Shown: positions 45,380-53,208 of the stretch, one piece after another
How the letters are laid out: each line of letters starts with the position of its first letter
How positions within the stretch are numbered: the first letter of the stretch is position 1
From: JAJCYL01 sp040222875
GTDB taxonomy: Bacteria; Bacteroidota; Bacteroidia; Cytophagales; Cyclobacteriaceae
Direction: 5' to 3'
NCBI GenBank assembly: GCA_040222875.1
Contig: JAVKCG010000039.1
Span: forward strand, 62,001-126,000
DNA length: 64,000 bases
Program-made: the position numbers and the translations under genes
The notes under the pieces: model-generated
Told to the model about the DNA's origin: nothing
Database searches by the model: none
The model's input: the letters and a program-made list of their open reading frames with translations, nothing else

Positions 45380-47128
45380 CTACCAACCGAGGTAATACTG
45401 AGGGTTTATCCAAGCAGGACGCTTTAAACCGAAGAAATCTTCCAACATTCTTTCAGCCACACAAAACGCTCCTTCCACCCAACCTTGCTGATCTGAATAT
45501 GCTTCTCCACATATATAAATCTGCTCCAGAGTATTAGGATTACGCATAAATGCCATTGTAGAACCGACGTTATAATTTGCTTTCCAGGCGTGATACCCGC
45601 CGCCATAGGGATCAAGGCTCCAATCCTTGAACCATGTAACATATGGCATTGGTATATCATTTCTACCGTGAAGTTCACGCACCTGACTCATAGCTTCATC
45701 AACCATAACCTGAGTTGCCTGGTTCGATTCCAATTCTGATGTGAGCATTCTTGCATCCATATGCTTAACCTGCCTTACTTTAAAGAGCTTGCGATCTTTA
45801 GCCCCAGAATCTTTATAATTTGCTAGTGCCTGCCAGAAAGTGACGGTGCGCATATCATTGTAACTGCCTAGAAAGAGCGAGTTGCTATTGCTTGGATCAG
45901 TGCCAAAATAATAACACTGACGCATAGGAAGATCTGTAATAGAATGACCCGCCAGTGTACCAAAATCCTCTTTCCACCATGGATTCTCAAAACCCATCAA
46001 AATTTTTAATGATGGCTCCTTTATCACGGAAGCGATATTTTTCTGCAACACCGTTTGGGTATCCTGATTAAAAAAGAAGTTGTTTTGATCCAATAGTTCT
46101 AACGAACGTCGGGGCATTGCCAAAATAATTTTATTCGCTTCTAGTGTCCATGAAGTTTGGGTAGATTCATTAAAAAACTCAAGAGTGTATTTATAGCCAT
46201 TCGAAGCCTGTTTGTCGAAAGTAACTAAGCGGTTACCCAACCAAATGTCAGCTCCAGGTTTTAATAAATATCCCCTGGCTAAAGCATATGCTATCAAGTC
46301 ATATCCACCCTCAATGGTTCGGTATTCAGTGCCAGAATTGGAAAAGTCTCCGACCATATAAGGAAAAGCTTCTGCGGCATTCCAATTAATTGTGTTTGAA
46401 TAATAACCTCCAGCTTCGGCTAAAAACGTATAGCCCTCCTCGGAAACTTGATCTTTAATCAGATTCCAAAACCCGATGTCATTGACTTTCATTCCACTAT
46501 AAGGCCCTGCGAAGTTGTAGGTGAGATTTGGTTTAATGTCATTCCATTGTTCTCTGGTTACTTTGAAATCAAATTCATACGGACTTGGATTCGAAACAAG
46601 TGAGCCATAATTACTATTAAACCAGGGGTCAGCTGTAAGTACGTCGTACACAATTTTATTGAAAAGCTGATCACCACTATAACCAATGTCATCATCGTTG
46701 AGGTAATAACGGGTTTCGAATTTCTGACCGGTTTGCTGTGCACTTGTCCAGGCATTCATTCGCATCCTTTGTTTTCGGAAATATCCAAAATGATTGGCAG
46801 GTTCACCCATGTGGAACGGAATGTGATTTAATAAATCATTGAACACATCCTGAATTAATGAAGTCACTATATTTTGAGAAGTCATATAGCGCATACCACC
46901 TAACTCACCCGAAATTGACATGCCTGGAAGGTAAACTGACTCAAGTCGCCCACCAATGCGATTACCCATTTCAAATACTTGGATCTGATTCGCTGGAATT
47001 GGAGCAGAAGCATCATTGGTCAGCCTGTAAGCTGAGTACAATCCTGATACGCCTGCACCAATTATCGCCACCTCTATACTTCTGTTTTTGGGAATAGCTT
47101 CTTGAAATTTTTGATTCTTAAGTTCCAT
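45380..47128 (-). CDS. Flavin-containing amine/L-amino-acid oxidase family protein
   Basis: A 582-residue FAD enzyme. The dinucleotide-binding motif is VAIIGAGVSGLYSAYRL near the N-terminus, followed by GNRIGGRLESV (the GG/RxGGR motif) and, near the C-terminus, YICGEAYSDQQGWVEGA, the FAD-binding end typical of monoamine and L-amino-acid oxidases. An aromatic-rich substrate region (WFKDWSLDPYGGGYHAWKANYN) resembles LAAO-type proteins with G-x-x-x-W motifs. No signal peptide. It lies 12 bp after the sarcosine-oxidase-like gene. Substrate could be a free amino acid, a polyamine or a peptide residue; sequence does not decide. Confidence 0.88.
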   Translation of the reverse strand: MELKNQKFQEAIPKNRSIEVAIIGAGVSGLYSAYRLTNDASAPIPANQIQVFEMGNRIGGRLESVYLPGMSISGELGGMRYMTSQNIVTSLIQDVFNDLLNHIPFHMGEPANHFGYFRKQRMRMNAWTSAQQTGQKFETRYYLNDDDIGYSGDQLFNKIVYDVLTADPWFNSNYGSLVSNPSPYEFDFKVTREQWNDIKPNLTYNFAGPYSGMKVNDIGFWNLIKDQVSEEGYTFLAEAGGYYSNTINWNAAEAFPYMVGDFSNSGTEYRTIEGGYDLIAYALARGYLLKPGADIWLGNRLVTFDKQASNGYKYTLEFFNESTQTSWTLEANKIILAMPRRSLELLDQNNFFFNQDTQTVLQKNIASVIKEPSLKILMGFENPWWKEDFGTLAGHSITDLPMRQCYYFGTDPSNSNSLFLGSYNDMRTVTFWQALANYKDSGAKDRKLFKVRQVKHMDARMLTSELESNQATQVMVDEAMSQVRELHGRNDIPMPYVTWFKDWSLDPYGGGYHAWKANYNVGSTMAFMRNPNTLEQIYICGEAYSDQQGWVEGAFCVAERMLEDFFGLKRPAWINPQYYLGW

Positions 47129-47140
47129 GGTTGTTCATAT

Positions 47141-48310
47141 TTATGAGTTGATGTGGTTATAGTTGATTTTAAAATTGGAGATATCATAAGGAGTAGAGTT
47201 GTAGAGTACTAAATCAGACAAAATTTTGCCAATCAGCGGCACAAACTTAGCAGCCCACCCTGCTGTATAGACGACGATATTTTGATGGTTCTGAATAGAT
47301 GGTGGTAAAAAATCCAACAGTAATTCTTTTTTGTTCTCACTCAGGGTAATTAGACATGTTGAGGTAAATTCTGAAACTGGCGATAAACCAACCATATGAT
47401 CCTTTACCCAGGCTTCATTAAGTTTTAAGCTTTTCTCACTTGGGTGGGGTGACCTTTCCGAAGGATTTTGAATTATCCTATCTGGGATATCAGGTGCCGC
47501 TCGAATGAAGCCGGAATGTGCCCACTCCACTTCTGGAAATCCATAAAACAGACTTTTGTCTTGAGGTTTCTGAAAAACAAACCAGGTTGGTAGCTTAATG
47601 TCATCAATTTTTTGATAGTAGGCCGATGACATCTCCCAAATGTCTATGTCAACACACAATTCAAAATGTTTCAGGATTTCATTAATGTAAGCACCTGGGC
47701 AAATCACAAGTTTGCGAGTTAATATCTCCTCACCACTAACTGTAACTATAATCTCTTGATCAGCCAAGGAGCTAATGTTAGTGACAGGTGAGTGCTCCAT
47801 TAAGACAACATTCTGGGCCAACTCACAAATTGACATCAATGCCCTCTGTGTCGCAGCTAAGTCAATAATCCCACCATCCTTCTGAAAGAACCCGCTGTAG
47901 TTGTCTGGAATGTTTTTAAATGGAAATTGGCTTTCAATTTGAGTAGATATTAATGGATCAAATGGTATTCCCAATTCATCCATTACATCCATAGCTGCTT
48001 TAATGCCACCTTCTTGAGAGCTTAATGCGGGATCGCCAAACCACAAAGATCCCACGTGATCAATAAGTGTTTCCTTGGTTGTTGTTTGGAGCTCATTCCA
48101 GAAAGGAATGGAATCTAATGCTAATTGCGCCATATATTTCTGTGCATACTGCACTCGAAATTGCCTTGACAGCCCAGCGGAGCTTCCTTGCTGGTTAATA
48201 AAATTAAATTGTTCAACCAAGAGCGTTTTGTTATCTGTTTTGGATAACTGGGCAGCAGTAGCCAAGCCCATAGGCCCCCCGCCAATCACAACGACATCGT
48301 AATTGTCCAT
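47141..48310 (-). CDS. Sarcosine/N-methyl-amino-acid oxidase-like flavoenzyme
   Basis: A 389-residue DAO-superfamily oxidase close to monomeric sarcosine oxidase and N-methyltryptophan oxidase. FAD motif VVVIGGGPMGLATAAQL; flavin-contact segment GSSAGLSRQFRVQYAQ; and C319 in TSTCLITLSENKKELLLDF, aligned with the Cys that binds FAD covalently in MSOX (CMYT...). Covalent flavin is therefore expected. It heads a three-gene operon with the amine-oxidase-like gene and the M61 peptidase; an AT-rich 257-bp region with a palindrome lies upstream. Substrate unknown, likely a secondary amine or N-methyl amino acid. Confidence 0.88.
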   Translation of the reverse strand: MDNYDVVVIGGGPMGLATAAQLSKTDNKTLLVEQFNFINQQGSSAGLSRQFRVQYAQKYMAQLALDSIPFWNELQTTTKETLIDHVGSLWFGDPALSSQEGGIKAAMDVMDELGIPFDPLISTQIESQFPFKNIPDNYSGFFQKDGGIIDLAATQRALMSICELAQNVVLMEHSPVTNISSLADQEIIVTVSGEEILTRKLVICPGAYINEILKHFELCVDIDIWEMSSAYYQKIDDIKLPTWFVFQKPQDKSLFYGFPEVEWAHSGFIRAAPDIPDRIIQNPSERSPHPSEKSLKLNEAWVKDHMVGLSPVSEFTSTCLITLSENKKELLLDFLPPSIQNHQNIVVYTAGWAAKFVPLIGKILSDLVLYNSTPYDISNFKINYNHINS

Positions 48311-48362
48311 AATATTTAAGTTTAATAATTAGGAATTCGAGGAAGCTGAGGGACGTCTAATG

Positions 48363-48378
48363 TAATAATTAATTATTA
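48363..48378. repeat. 16-bp perfect palindrome upstream of the oxidase operon
   Basis: TAATAATTAATTATTA is fully self-complementary and lies 53 bp before the ATG at 48310. It may be an operator, but the region is very AT-rich so chance is plausible. Confidence 0.35.
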
Positions 48379-48567
48379 ATAAAAAACATTTATAACATAA
48401 TTTATTACCTTGTTTAATGTTCAATTTATATTATTCAATCACCTGTCATTGATATAACACCTTACATACTGAGTAATACTTGATATTATAACACAACTGA
48501 TTGAAATGGCTTTTAACTAAATCATACATCAGTGCCACCAATTAAACTGACAGTTATTGGCAAATTC

Positions 48568-48945
48568 TCATCCTGGATTTGAAAATTGATCCCTCCAATT
48601 GAGCCAAACCGAAAGTGCTATGACCATGAATAGTCCTATACCTGTGGCAGAATCAACAAGTGTTGAGCTAAAATCATAATTGAAAGCCCTATCTAAAATG
48701 TACTTCATGAAGGAATTGGGTAGCTGGGTTTCTCCTAATTCTCGTTTAATATCCCAATGCCAGTCTGTTATCGGGCAATAGCCGATGACCCCATAAAACA
48801 AGCCAATCAGTAACCATGAAACCACTGTAAGAGTTAATGTGATCAAGTGGGCTTTTCTGGTTCTCCTCCATATCCATCCAGTAAGGTTGAAGAGTGTGAA
48901 ACCGGTATGGAACAACGTCAATAAAGTATCTAAAACCGATAACAT
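48568..48945 (-). CDS. DUF2784-family membrane protein
   Basis: A 125-residue protein with about four membrane helices. The family signature is the Cys-Pro motif after the second helix, GYCPITDWHWDIKRELG, with HTGFTLFNLTGWIWRRTRKAH before it. DUF2784 proteins are small integral membrane proteins of unknown function. It follows the pirin gene by 67 bp on the same strand, but a terminator lies between them, so independent expression or partial read-through is likely. Confidence 0.82.
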   Translation of the reverse strand: MLSVLDTLLTLFHTGFTLFNLTGWIWRRTRKAHLITLTLTVVSWLLIGLFYGVIGYCPITDWHWDIKRELGETQLPNSFMKYILDRAFNYDFSSTLVDSATGIGLFMVIALSVWLNWRDQFSNPG

Positions 48946-48953
48946 CTTTCGGT

Positions 48954-48987
48954 AAAATAAAAAAGAACCGCCAAAGTTGACGGTTCT
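48954..48987 (-). terminator. Intrinsic terminator of the pirin gene
   Basis: On the minus strand AGAACCG (48987-48981) pairs with CGGTTCT (48970-48964), followed by a T-rich run through 48954. It lies 25 bp after the stop codon of the pirin gene. Confidence 0.75.
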
Positions 48988-49012
48988 CCAATTTATCTGG
49001 CGCTATTTAACC

Positions 49013-49768
49013 TTACCCCGCAATTCCTTGCATTTCCGCATAAGTCTGGTAATCCAACGAATTGGGTACGATAGCCTGAAACAATGTGGTGCCCTCGACG
49101 ACCTCAAGACTATAAGATCCGTCCATAACCTGGAAAAAATCATCGGCTGCCAATTCTTCATTTTCGATTTGCAACCTACCCTTTATCAGATAATTCGCAT
49201 GGCTAAACCCGTCCTCAACTTTGAGCTCATGAATACCTGGCTCAAGTAAAAGCTCTTTGAACTCTAAGCCAACTGCATCCATTTCCATCTTACCTTTCTC
49301 CCCTCGATAAATCTTGGCTTTGTAACCTTCCTTTTCAATCACATGAAAGCTACCTGACGAATAGTCATCATAAGAGGCTGGCTTCTTTAAAGTTTTTGAT
49401 AAGTCTGGATCAACCCAAATTTGGAAAATATGACTACCTGGCAAGAATTTCTCAGCGTGGCTGATGCCTTTGCCAGCTCTTATTATCTGGGCATCACCCT
49501 CATGCAACTGAATCCATTTTTCATTTTTTGTATCGAAGTGCTCTATTGTGCCCTTCAATACAAACGACATTATTTCAAAACCCTGGTGAGGATGCATATC
49601 AATCAGACCCCCAGTATCAGACCATGCATGTGCCCAATAAAATATATTGGAATAGGGCTTGAGTAATCCTCCTTCATGAGGAAATCCTATTGGCTTATTC
49701 TCAAGGATTTTACCGCCATCAAAAGCGCCTGAAGCCTGGTCTCTCTTCCTGAAAATTTGATAATTCAT
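49013..49768 (-). CDS. Pirin-family bicupin protein
   Basis: A 251-residue cytoplasmic cupin. The N-terminal cupin has the pirin metal site MHPHQGFEIMSFVLKG, then GISHAEKF in the second motif; the C-terminal cupin is degenerate (ELKVEDGFSHANYLIKG). Pirins act as metal-dependent oxygenases (quercetinase-like) or as redox-sensitive regulators; neither activity can be chosen here. The gene is divergent from the TetR-RND efflux operon across a 230-bp intergenic region, so it may be under the same regulator. Confidence 0.9.
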   Translation of the reverse strand: MNYQIFRKRDQASGAFDGGKILENKPIGFPHEGGLLKPYSNIFYWAHAWSDTGGLIDMHPHQGFEIMSFVLKGTIEHFDTKNEKWIQLHEGDAQIIRAGKGISHAEKFLPGSHIFQIWVDPDLSKTLKKPASYDDYSSGSFHVIEKEGYKAKIYRGEKGKMEMDAVGLEFKELLLEPGIHELKVEDGFSHANYLIKGRLQIENEELAADDFFQVMDGSYSLEVVEGTTLFQAIVPNSLDYQTYAEMQGIAG

Positions 49769-49998
49769 TTAAGTACTCCTTTCTTATATATGTTGATACA
49801 TACATCAAACTGAATCTGTGAATTTTTGTTACAGCAAGTAATCTTTCCTGCATTGCATTTGAACCAATTGAAATTTTATTTGACTTATTTAAAAAAAGGT
49901 GAAACCAAATAAAATGTTGTTCGTAAAAACGCTGGAAACTAAATAATGTGTTAAAGTTTCCTCAGTGTTGACCAGCTATTAATAAACCTCAATTCAAT

Positions 49999-50619
49999 TT
50001 GGATACAAAACAAAAAATTATTGTAAAAGCTGAAGAACTCTTTCGTCTATATGGTGTGAAAAGTGTGACGATGGATGAAATAGCAAGGGAATTAGGGATG
50101 TCTAAAAAGACGCTTTACCAGTCATTTAATGACAAGGACTCCCTTGTGAGCGAGGCTACCCAATACATGCTTGATTGCGATAAACGGGAATTTGAAGCCA
50201 TTGAGTCAGAAGCCGGAAATTCGATTGAACAACTCTTTTTAATCTCAAAATGTCTAAGGACGAATTTCGAAAACATGAACCCTTCCATTTTGTTTGATTT
50301 AAAGCGTTACCACCCTCAAGCCTGGGAGCAATTTTTGGAAATGAAGGAGAAATTCTTCAAACAGACAGTGATAAATGTGCTTAACCAGGGCATCGATGAA
50401 GGATATTTCAGGAAGGACATTAATGTGGATATCCTGACAATACTGAGGGTAGAGCAAGTGCAGATGACATTTGACCCCCGGATTTTCCCCAAAGACAAAT
50501 TCGACTTTAAAGAAGTACAAATGCAGTTTTTTGACCACTTCGTGAATGGCATTATGACTGATAAAGGAAGAATTTATTATAACGATTTATTTCAGACAGA
50601 AAACGTCAAACAATCTTGA
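49999..50619 (+). CDS. TetR/AcrR-family transcriptional regulator of the RND operon
   Basis: A 206-residue repressor-type protein. The N-terminal HTH is standard (KAEELFRLYGVKSVTMDEIA, LGMSKKTLYQSFNDKDSLV); the C-terminal ligand domain is unremarkable and divergent. The first in-frame start is TTG at 49999 (leucine codon read as Met: LDTKQK...), with no upstream ATG. It is the first gene of the operon with the TolC, adaptor and RND genes, so it probably autoregulates and represses efflux until a ligand binds. Confidence 0.92.
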   Translation: MDTKQKIIVKAEELFRLYGVKSVTMDEIARELGMSKKTLYQSFNDKDSLVSEATQYMLDCDKREFEAIESEAGNSIEQLFLISKCLRTNFENMNPSILFDLKRYHPQAWEQFLEMKEKFFKQTVINVLNQGIDEGYFRKDINVDILTILRVEQVQMTFDPRIFPKDKFDFKEVQMQFFDHFVNGIMTDKGRIYYNDLFQTENVKQS

Positions 50620-50651
50620 AGTTGTTCGTCTACCTAACAAACCTGCTAACT

Positions 50652-52013
50652 ATGTTTTTAAAAAGGACAATCATTTTAAGCTTAATCCAATGCTGGTTGC
50701 TTGTGCCATTGCTGGCCCAGGAAACCATGAGCTTCTCGTTAGAAGAAGCCATCGCTTATGCGTTGGAAAACAACGTTGATGTCAAAAATGCTGAACTGGA
50801 AAACGAATCATCGGACTACCAGGTAAAGGAGTTTTTGGCAATTGGTATGCCGCAGATTAGTGCGGGTGTTAATGTGTCGACAAATGTAGTGTTACCTAAA
50901 ACTCCCGTCCCCGGCGAATTCTTTGGCGGCGAACCAGGTAGCTTTCAATTTGTGGCATTTTCTCCCAAACATCAGGGCAGTCTCAATGTCACACTTGATC
51001 AACTCATTTTTGATGCGTCCTATTTCATAGGATTGAATGCAGCCAGAACCATTAAAGAGTTAACCTATAAGCAATATGGCCTTTCAAAAGTCCAAATGAC
51101 TGAGAATGTAACGAAGGCATATTATACGGCTTTAGTTCAGGACGAAAGGTTGGAACTATTTGAAAGACAACTAGGCACTCTTGATACACTTCTATTAGAA
51201 ACCACTTTAATGCTAGAGAACGGTTTTGCTGAAAAGATAGATGAGAATCGGGTGAGGGTGCAATACAACAATATCAAGACTGATCGAGACCGCTTTGAAA
51301 GGGTGGCTGCCTTAAGCCTGGACCTTTTGAAGTTTCAGCTTGGTATACCCGTCAGTACAGACATCGAACTAACTGATAACCTCGATGACATTCAGTTATT
51401 GGAAACAGTGCCAACATTAGGCGACTTTAATTATAATAACAGAATGGAGTATTCTATCCTGAATACCAATTATGAGTTACAACAAATCAACGTTCGTAAC
51501 ATCAGATCTGGTTATTATCCTAATTTGAAAGGCTTCGCCACTCTCGGCGGAAATTCCGGATCCCCGAATTTCGGTGATGTCGCTAGTTTCGATTTTAGTG
51601 GAAGTGACAGGTCATGGTTTGAAAATGTAACTGTTGGCTTAAGCCTTAACATCCCCATATTTGATTCTTTCCAGAAATACAATCAAATACAGCAAGTGAA
51701 GGTTGATCTTAAACAGATCGAAAACAACAAGATTCAAACCCAGAATGTGATTGATATGGAAATCTCATCCGCTACGGCAGATTTGTTATCGGCCACTGAA
51801 AATCTTGAGACGCAACAAATTAATTTGGAATTGGCCAGGGAGATTTATGATGTCTCCAAAATCAAATTTCAACAAGGTGTAGGCTCAAACATTGAAGTTA
51901 CTAATGCCACCACCACTTTAAAAGAAGCAGAAATTAACTACTACAACGCATTATATGATGCACTTATAGCCAAGGTTGATTTACAAAAAGCGCTTGGCAT
52001 CCTATCCAATTAA
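50652..52013 (+). CDS. TolC-like outer-membrane efflux protein
   Basis: Outer-membrane channel of the OEP/TolC family, about 453 residues from the ATG at 50652, which gives signal peptide MFLKRTIILSLIQCWLLVPLLAQ. An upstream TTG at 50616 overlapping the regulator stop is possible but spoils the signal. Two OEP repeats are visible: LEEAIAYALENNVDVKNAELE and, near the C-terminus, LELAREIYDVSKIKFQQGVGSNIEVTNA with IAKVDLQKALGIL. It supplies the exit duct for the RND pump encoded downstream. Confidence 0.92.
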   Translation: MFLKRTIILSLIQCWLLVPLLAQETMSFSLEEAIAYALENNVDVKNAELENESSDYQVKEFLAIGMPQISAGVNVSTNVVLPKTPVPGEFFGGEPGSFQFVAFSPKHQGSLNVTLDQLIFDASYFIGLNAARTIKELTYKQYGLSKVQMTENVTKAYYTALVQDERLELFERQLGTLDTLLLETTLMLENGFAEKIDENRVRVQYNNIKTDRDRFERVAALSLDLLKFQLGIPVSTDIELTDNLDDIQLLETVPTLGDFNYNNRMEYSILNTNYELQQINVRNIRSGYYPNLKGFATLGGNSGSPNFGDVASFDFSGSDRSWFENVTVGLSLNIPIFDSFQKYNQIQQVKVDLKQIENNKIQTQNVIDMEISSATADLLSATENLETQQINLELAREIYDVSKIKFQQGVGSNIEVTNATTTLKEAEINYYNALYDALIAKVDLQKALGILSN

Positions 52014-52034
52014 AAAACCCTGAATAACAATAAA

Positions 52035-53195
52035 ATGAAATCATTATTTAGACTTGTTTTAATAGCGCCTCTTGCTATTATGCTGAATGCATGCGGCAAT
52101 GGTGACGAACTTGAGGCTAAAAAAGCTGAGTTAACTGATGTTAGGACACAAATTGCTGACCTAACCAATCAGGCTAAGCAACTCGAAACGGAAATAGCGG
52201 AACTTGACCCTGAGTATGGTCAAAATGATGGCAATGTTGTATTGGTATCAACAACAGCTGTAAACCCTTCGAAATTCGAACATAAGATTGAGGTTCGCGG
52301 TACTGTGGAATCCAGAAAGAATGTGATGGTAAGTGCAGAGACCGCAGGCAGAATTGAATCCATTAAAGTTCGGGAAGGACAAAACGTTAAGAAAGGCGAT
52401 TTACTTCTAATGCTTGATGCAGATGTAATCCGCAACAATATTGCTGAACTGAAAACCTCTTTGGAACTAGCTGAGATCGTTTTCCAACGTCAGTCAAATT
52501 TATGGGATAAGAAAATCGGCACTGAAATCCAGTATCTTGAAACGAAGAACAGAAAAGAATCTTTAGAAAGAAAGCTTACCACAGCTCATAGCCAATTGGC
52601 AATGGCCAATGTAAGGGCGCCATTTACAGGCTCTATTGACGACATCCCAGTGAAGGTTGGCGAGATGGCGGCTCCAGGTGCTCCACTTATCAGAATCGTA
52701 AATCCTAATGAGATGTACATTAAAGCAGAGGTTTCTGAAAATTACATCGGCCGTTTTGTTAAAGGAGACCCGGTAGAAATTCACTTCCCATCTCAAAATG
52801 AAAATCTCGTTTCCAAAATCAGTTCGGTTGGCAATGTTTTGAATAAAGAAAACAGGACTTTCTCCCTTGAGATTCTGCTTCCAGAAATTGACTTCACAAT
52901 CAAGCCCAATCAGGTGGCAGTTTTAAAGCTGACTGACTACACCAATGCGACTGCACTTGTAATCCCAACTAAGTTAATCCAGCGGGACGATATCGGCACA
53001 TTCATTTACAGGGTTGAAAATGATGGAGTTATAAACATTGCAAAGAAAATGCATGTTGAAACTGGCATGTCTTACAACAGCAAAACTGAAATCAAGTCAG
53101 GCCTTGAAGGCAATGAAAAAATTATCGAAAAGGGGTTCAGGGAAGTAACTGATGGTGTAGAAGTGAACATTGCGACTGCACAAAACTCCCAATAA
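52035..53195 (+). CDS. RND periplasmic adaptor (membrane-fusion) lipoprotein
   Basis: HlyD/AcrA-type adaptor of 386 residues, lipobox LNAC followed by GNGDELEA. An N-terminal coiled-coil segment (KKAELTDVRTQIADLTNQAK) precedes the beta-barrel/lipoyl part (GRIESIKVREGQNVKKGDLLLMLD), an alpha-hairpin (LAEIVFQRQSNLWDKKIGT) and the second lipoyl half (LAMANVRAPFTGSIDDIPVKVGE), then membrane-proximal strands (LVIPTKLIQRDDIG). It links the inner-membrane pump at 53209 with the TolC protein; gaps of 21 and 13 bp place all in one operon. Confidence 0.93.
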   Translation: MKSLFRLVLIAPLAIMLNACGNGDELEAKKAELTDVRTQIADLTNQAKQLETEIAELDPEYGQNDGNVVLVSTTAVNPSKFEHKIEVRGTVESRKNVMVSAETAGRIESIKVREGQNVKKGDLLLMLDADVIRNNIAELKTSLELAEIVFQRQSNLWDKKIGTEIQYLETKNRKESLERKLTTAHSQLAMANVRAPFTGSIDDIPVKVGEMAAPGAPLIRIVNPNEMYIKAEVSENYIGRFVKGDPVEIHFPSQNENLVSKISSVGNVLNKENRTFSLEILLPEIDFTIKPNQVAVLKLTDYTNATALVIPTKLIQRDDIGTFIYRVENDGVINIAKKMHVETGMSYNSKTEIKSGLEGNEKIIEKGFREVTDGVEVNIATAQNSQ

Positions 53196-53208
53196 ATAAA
53201 CATCCAAC

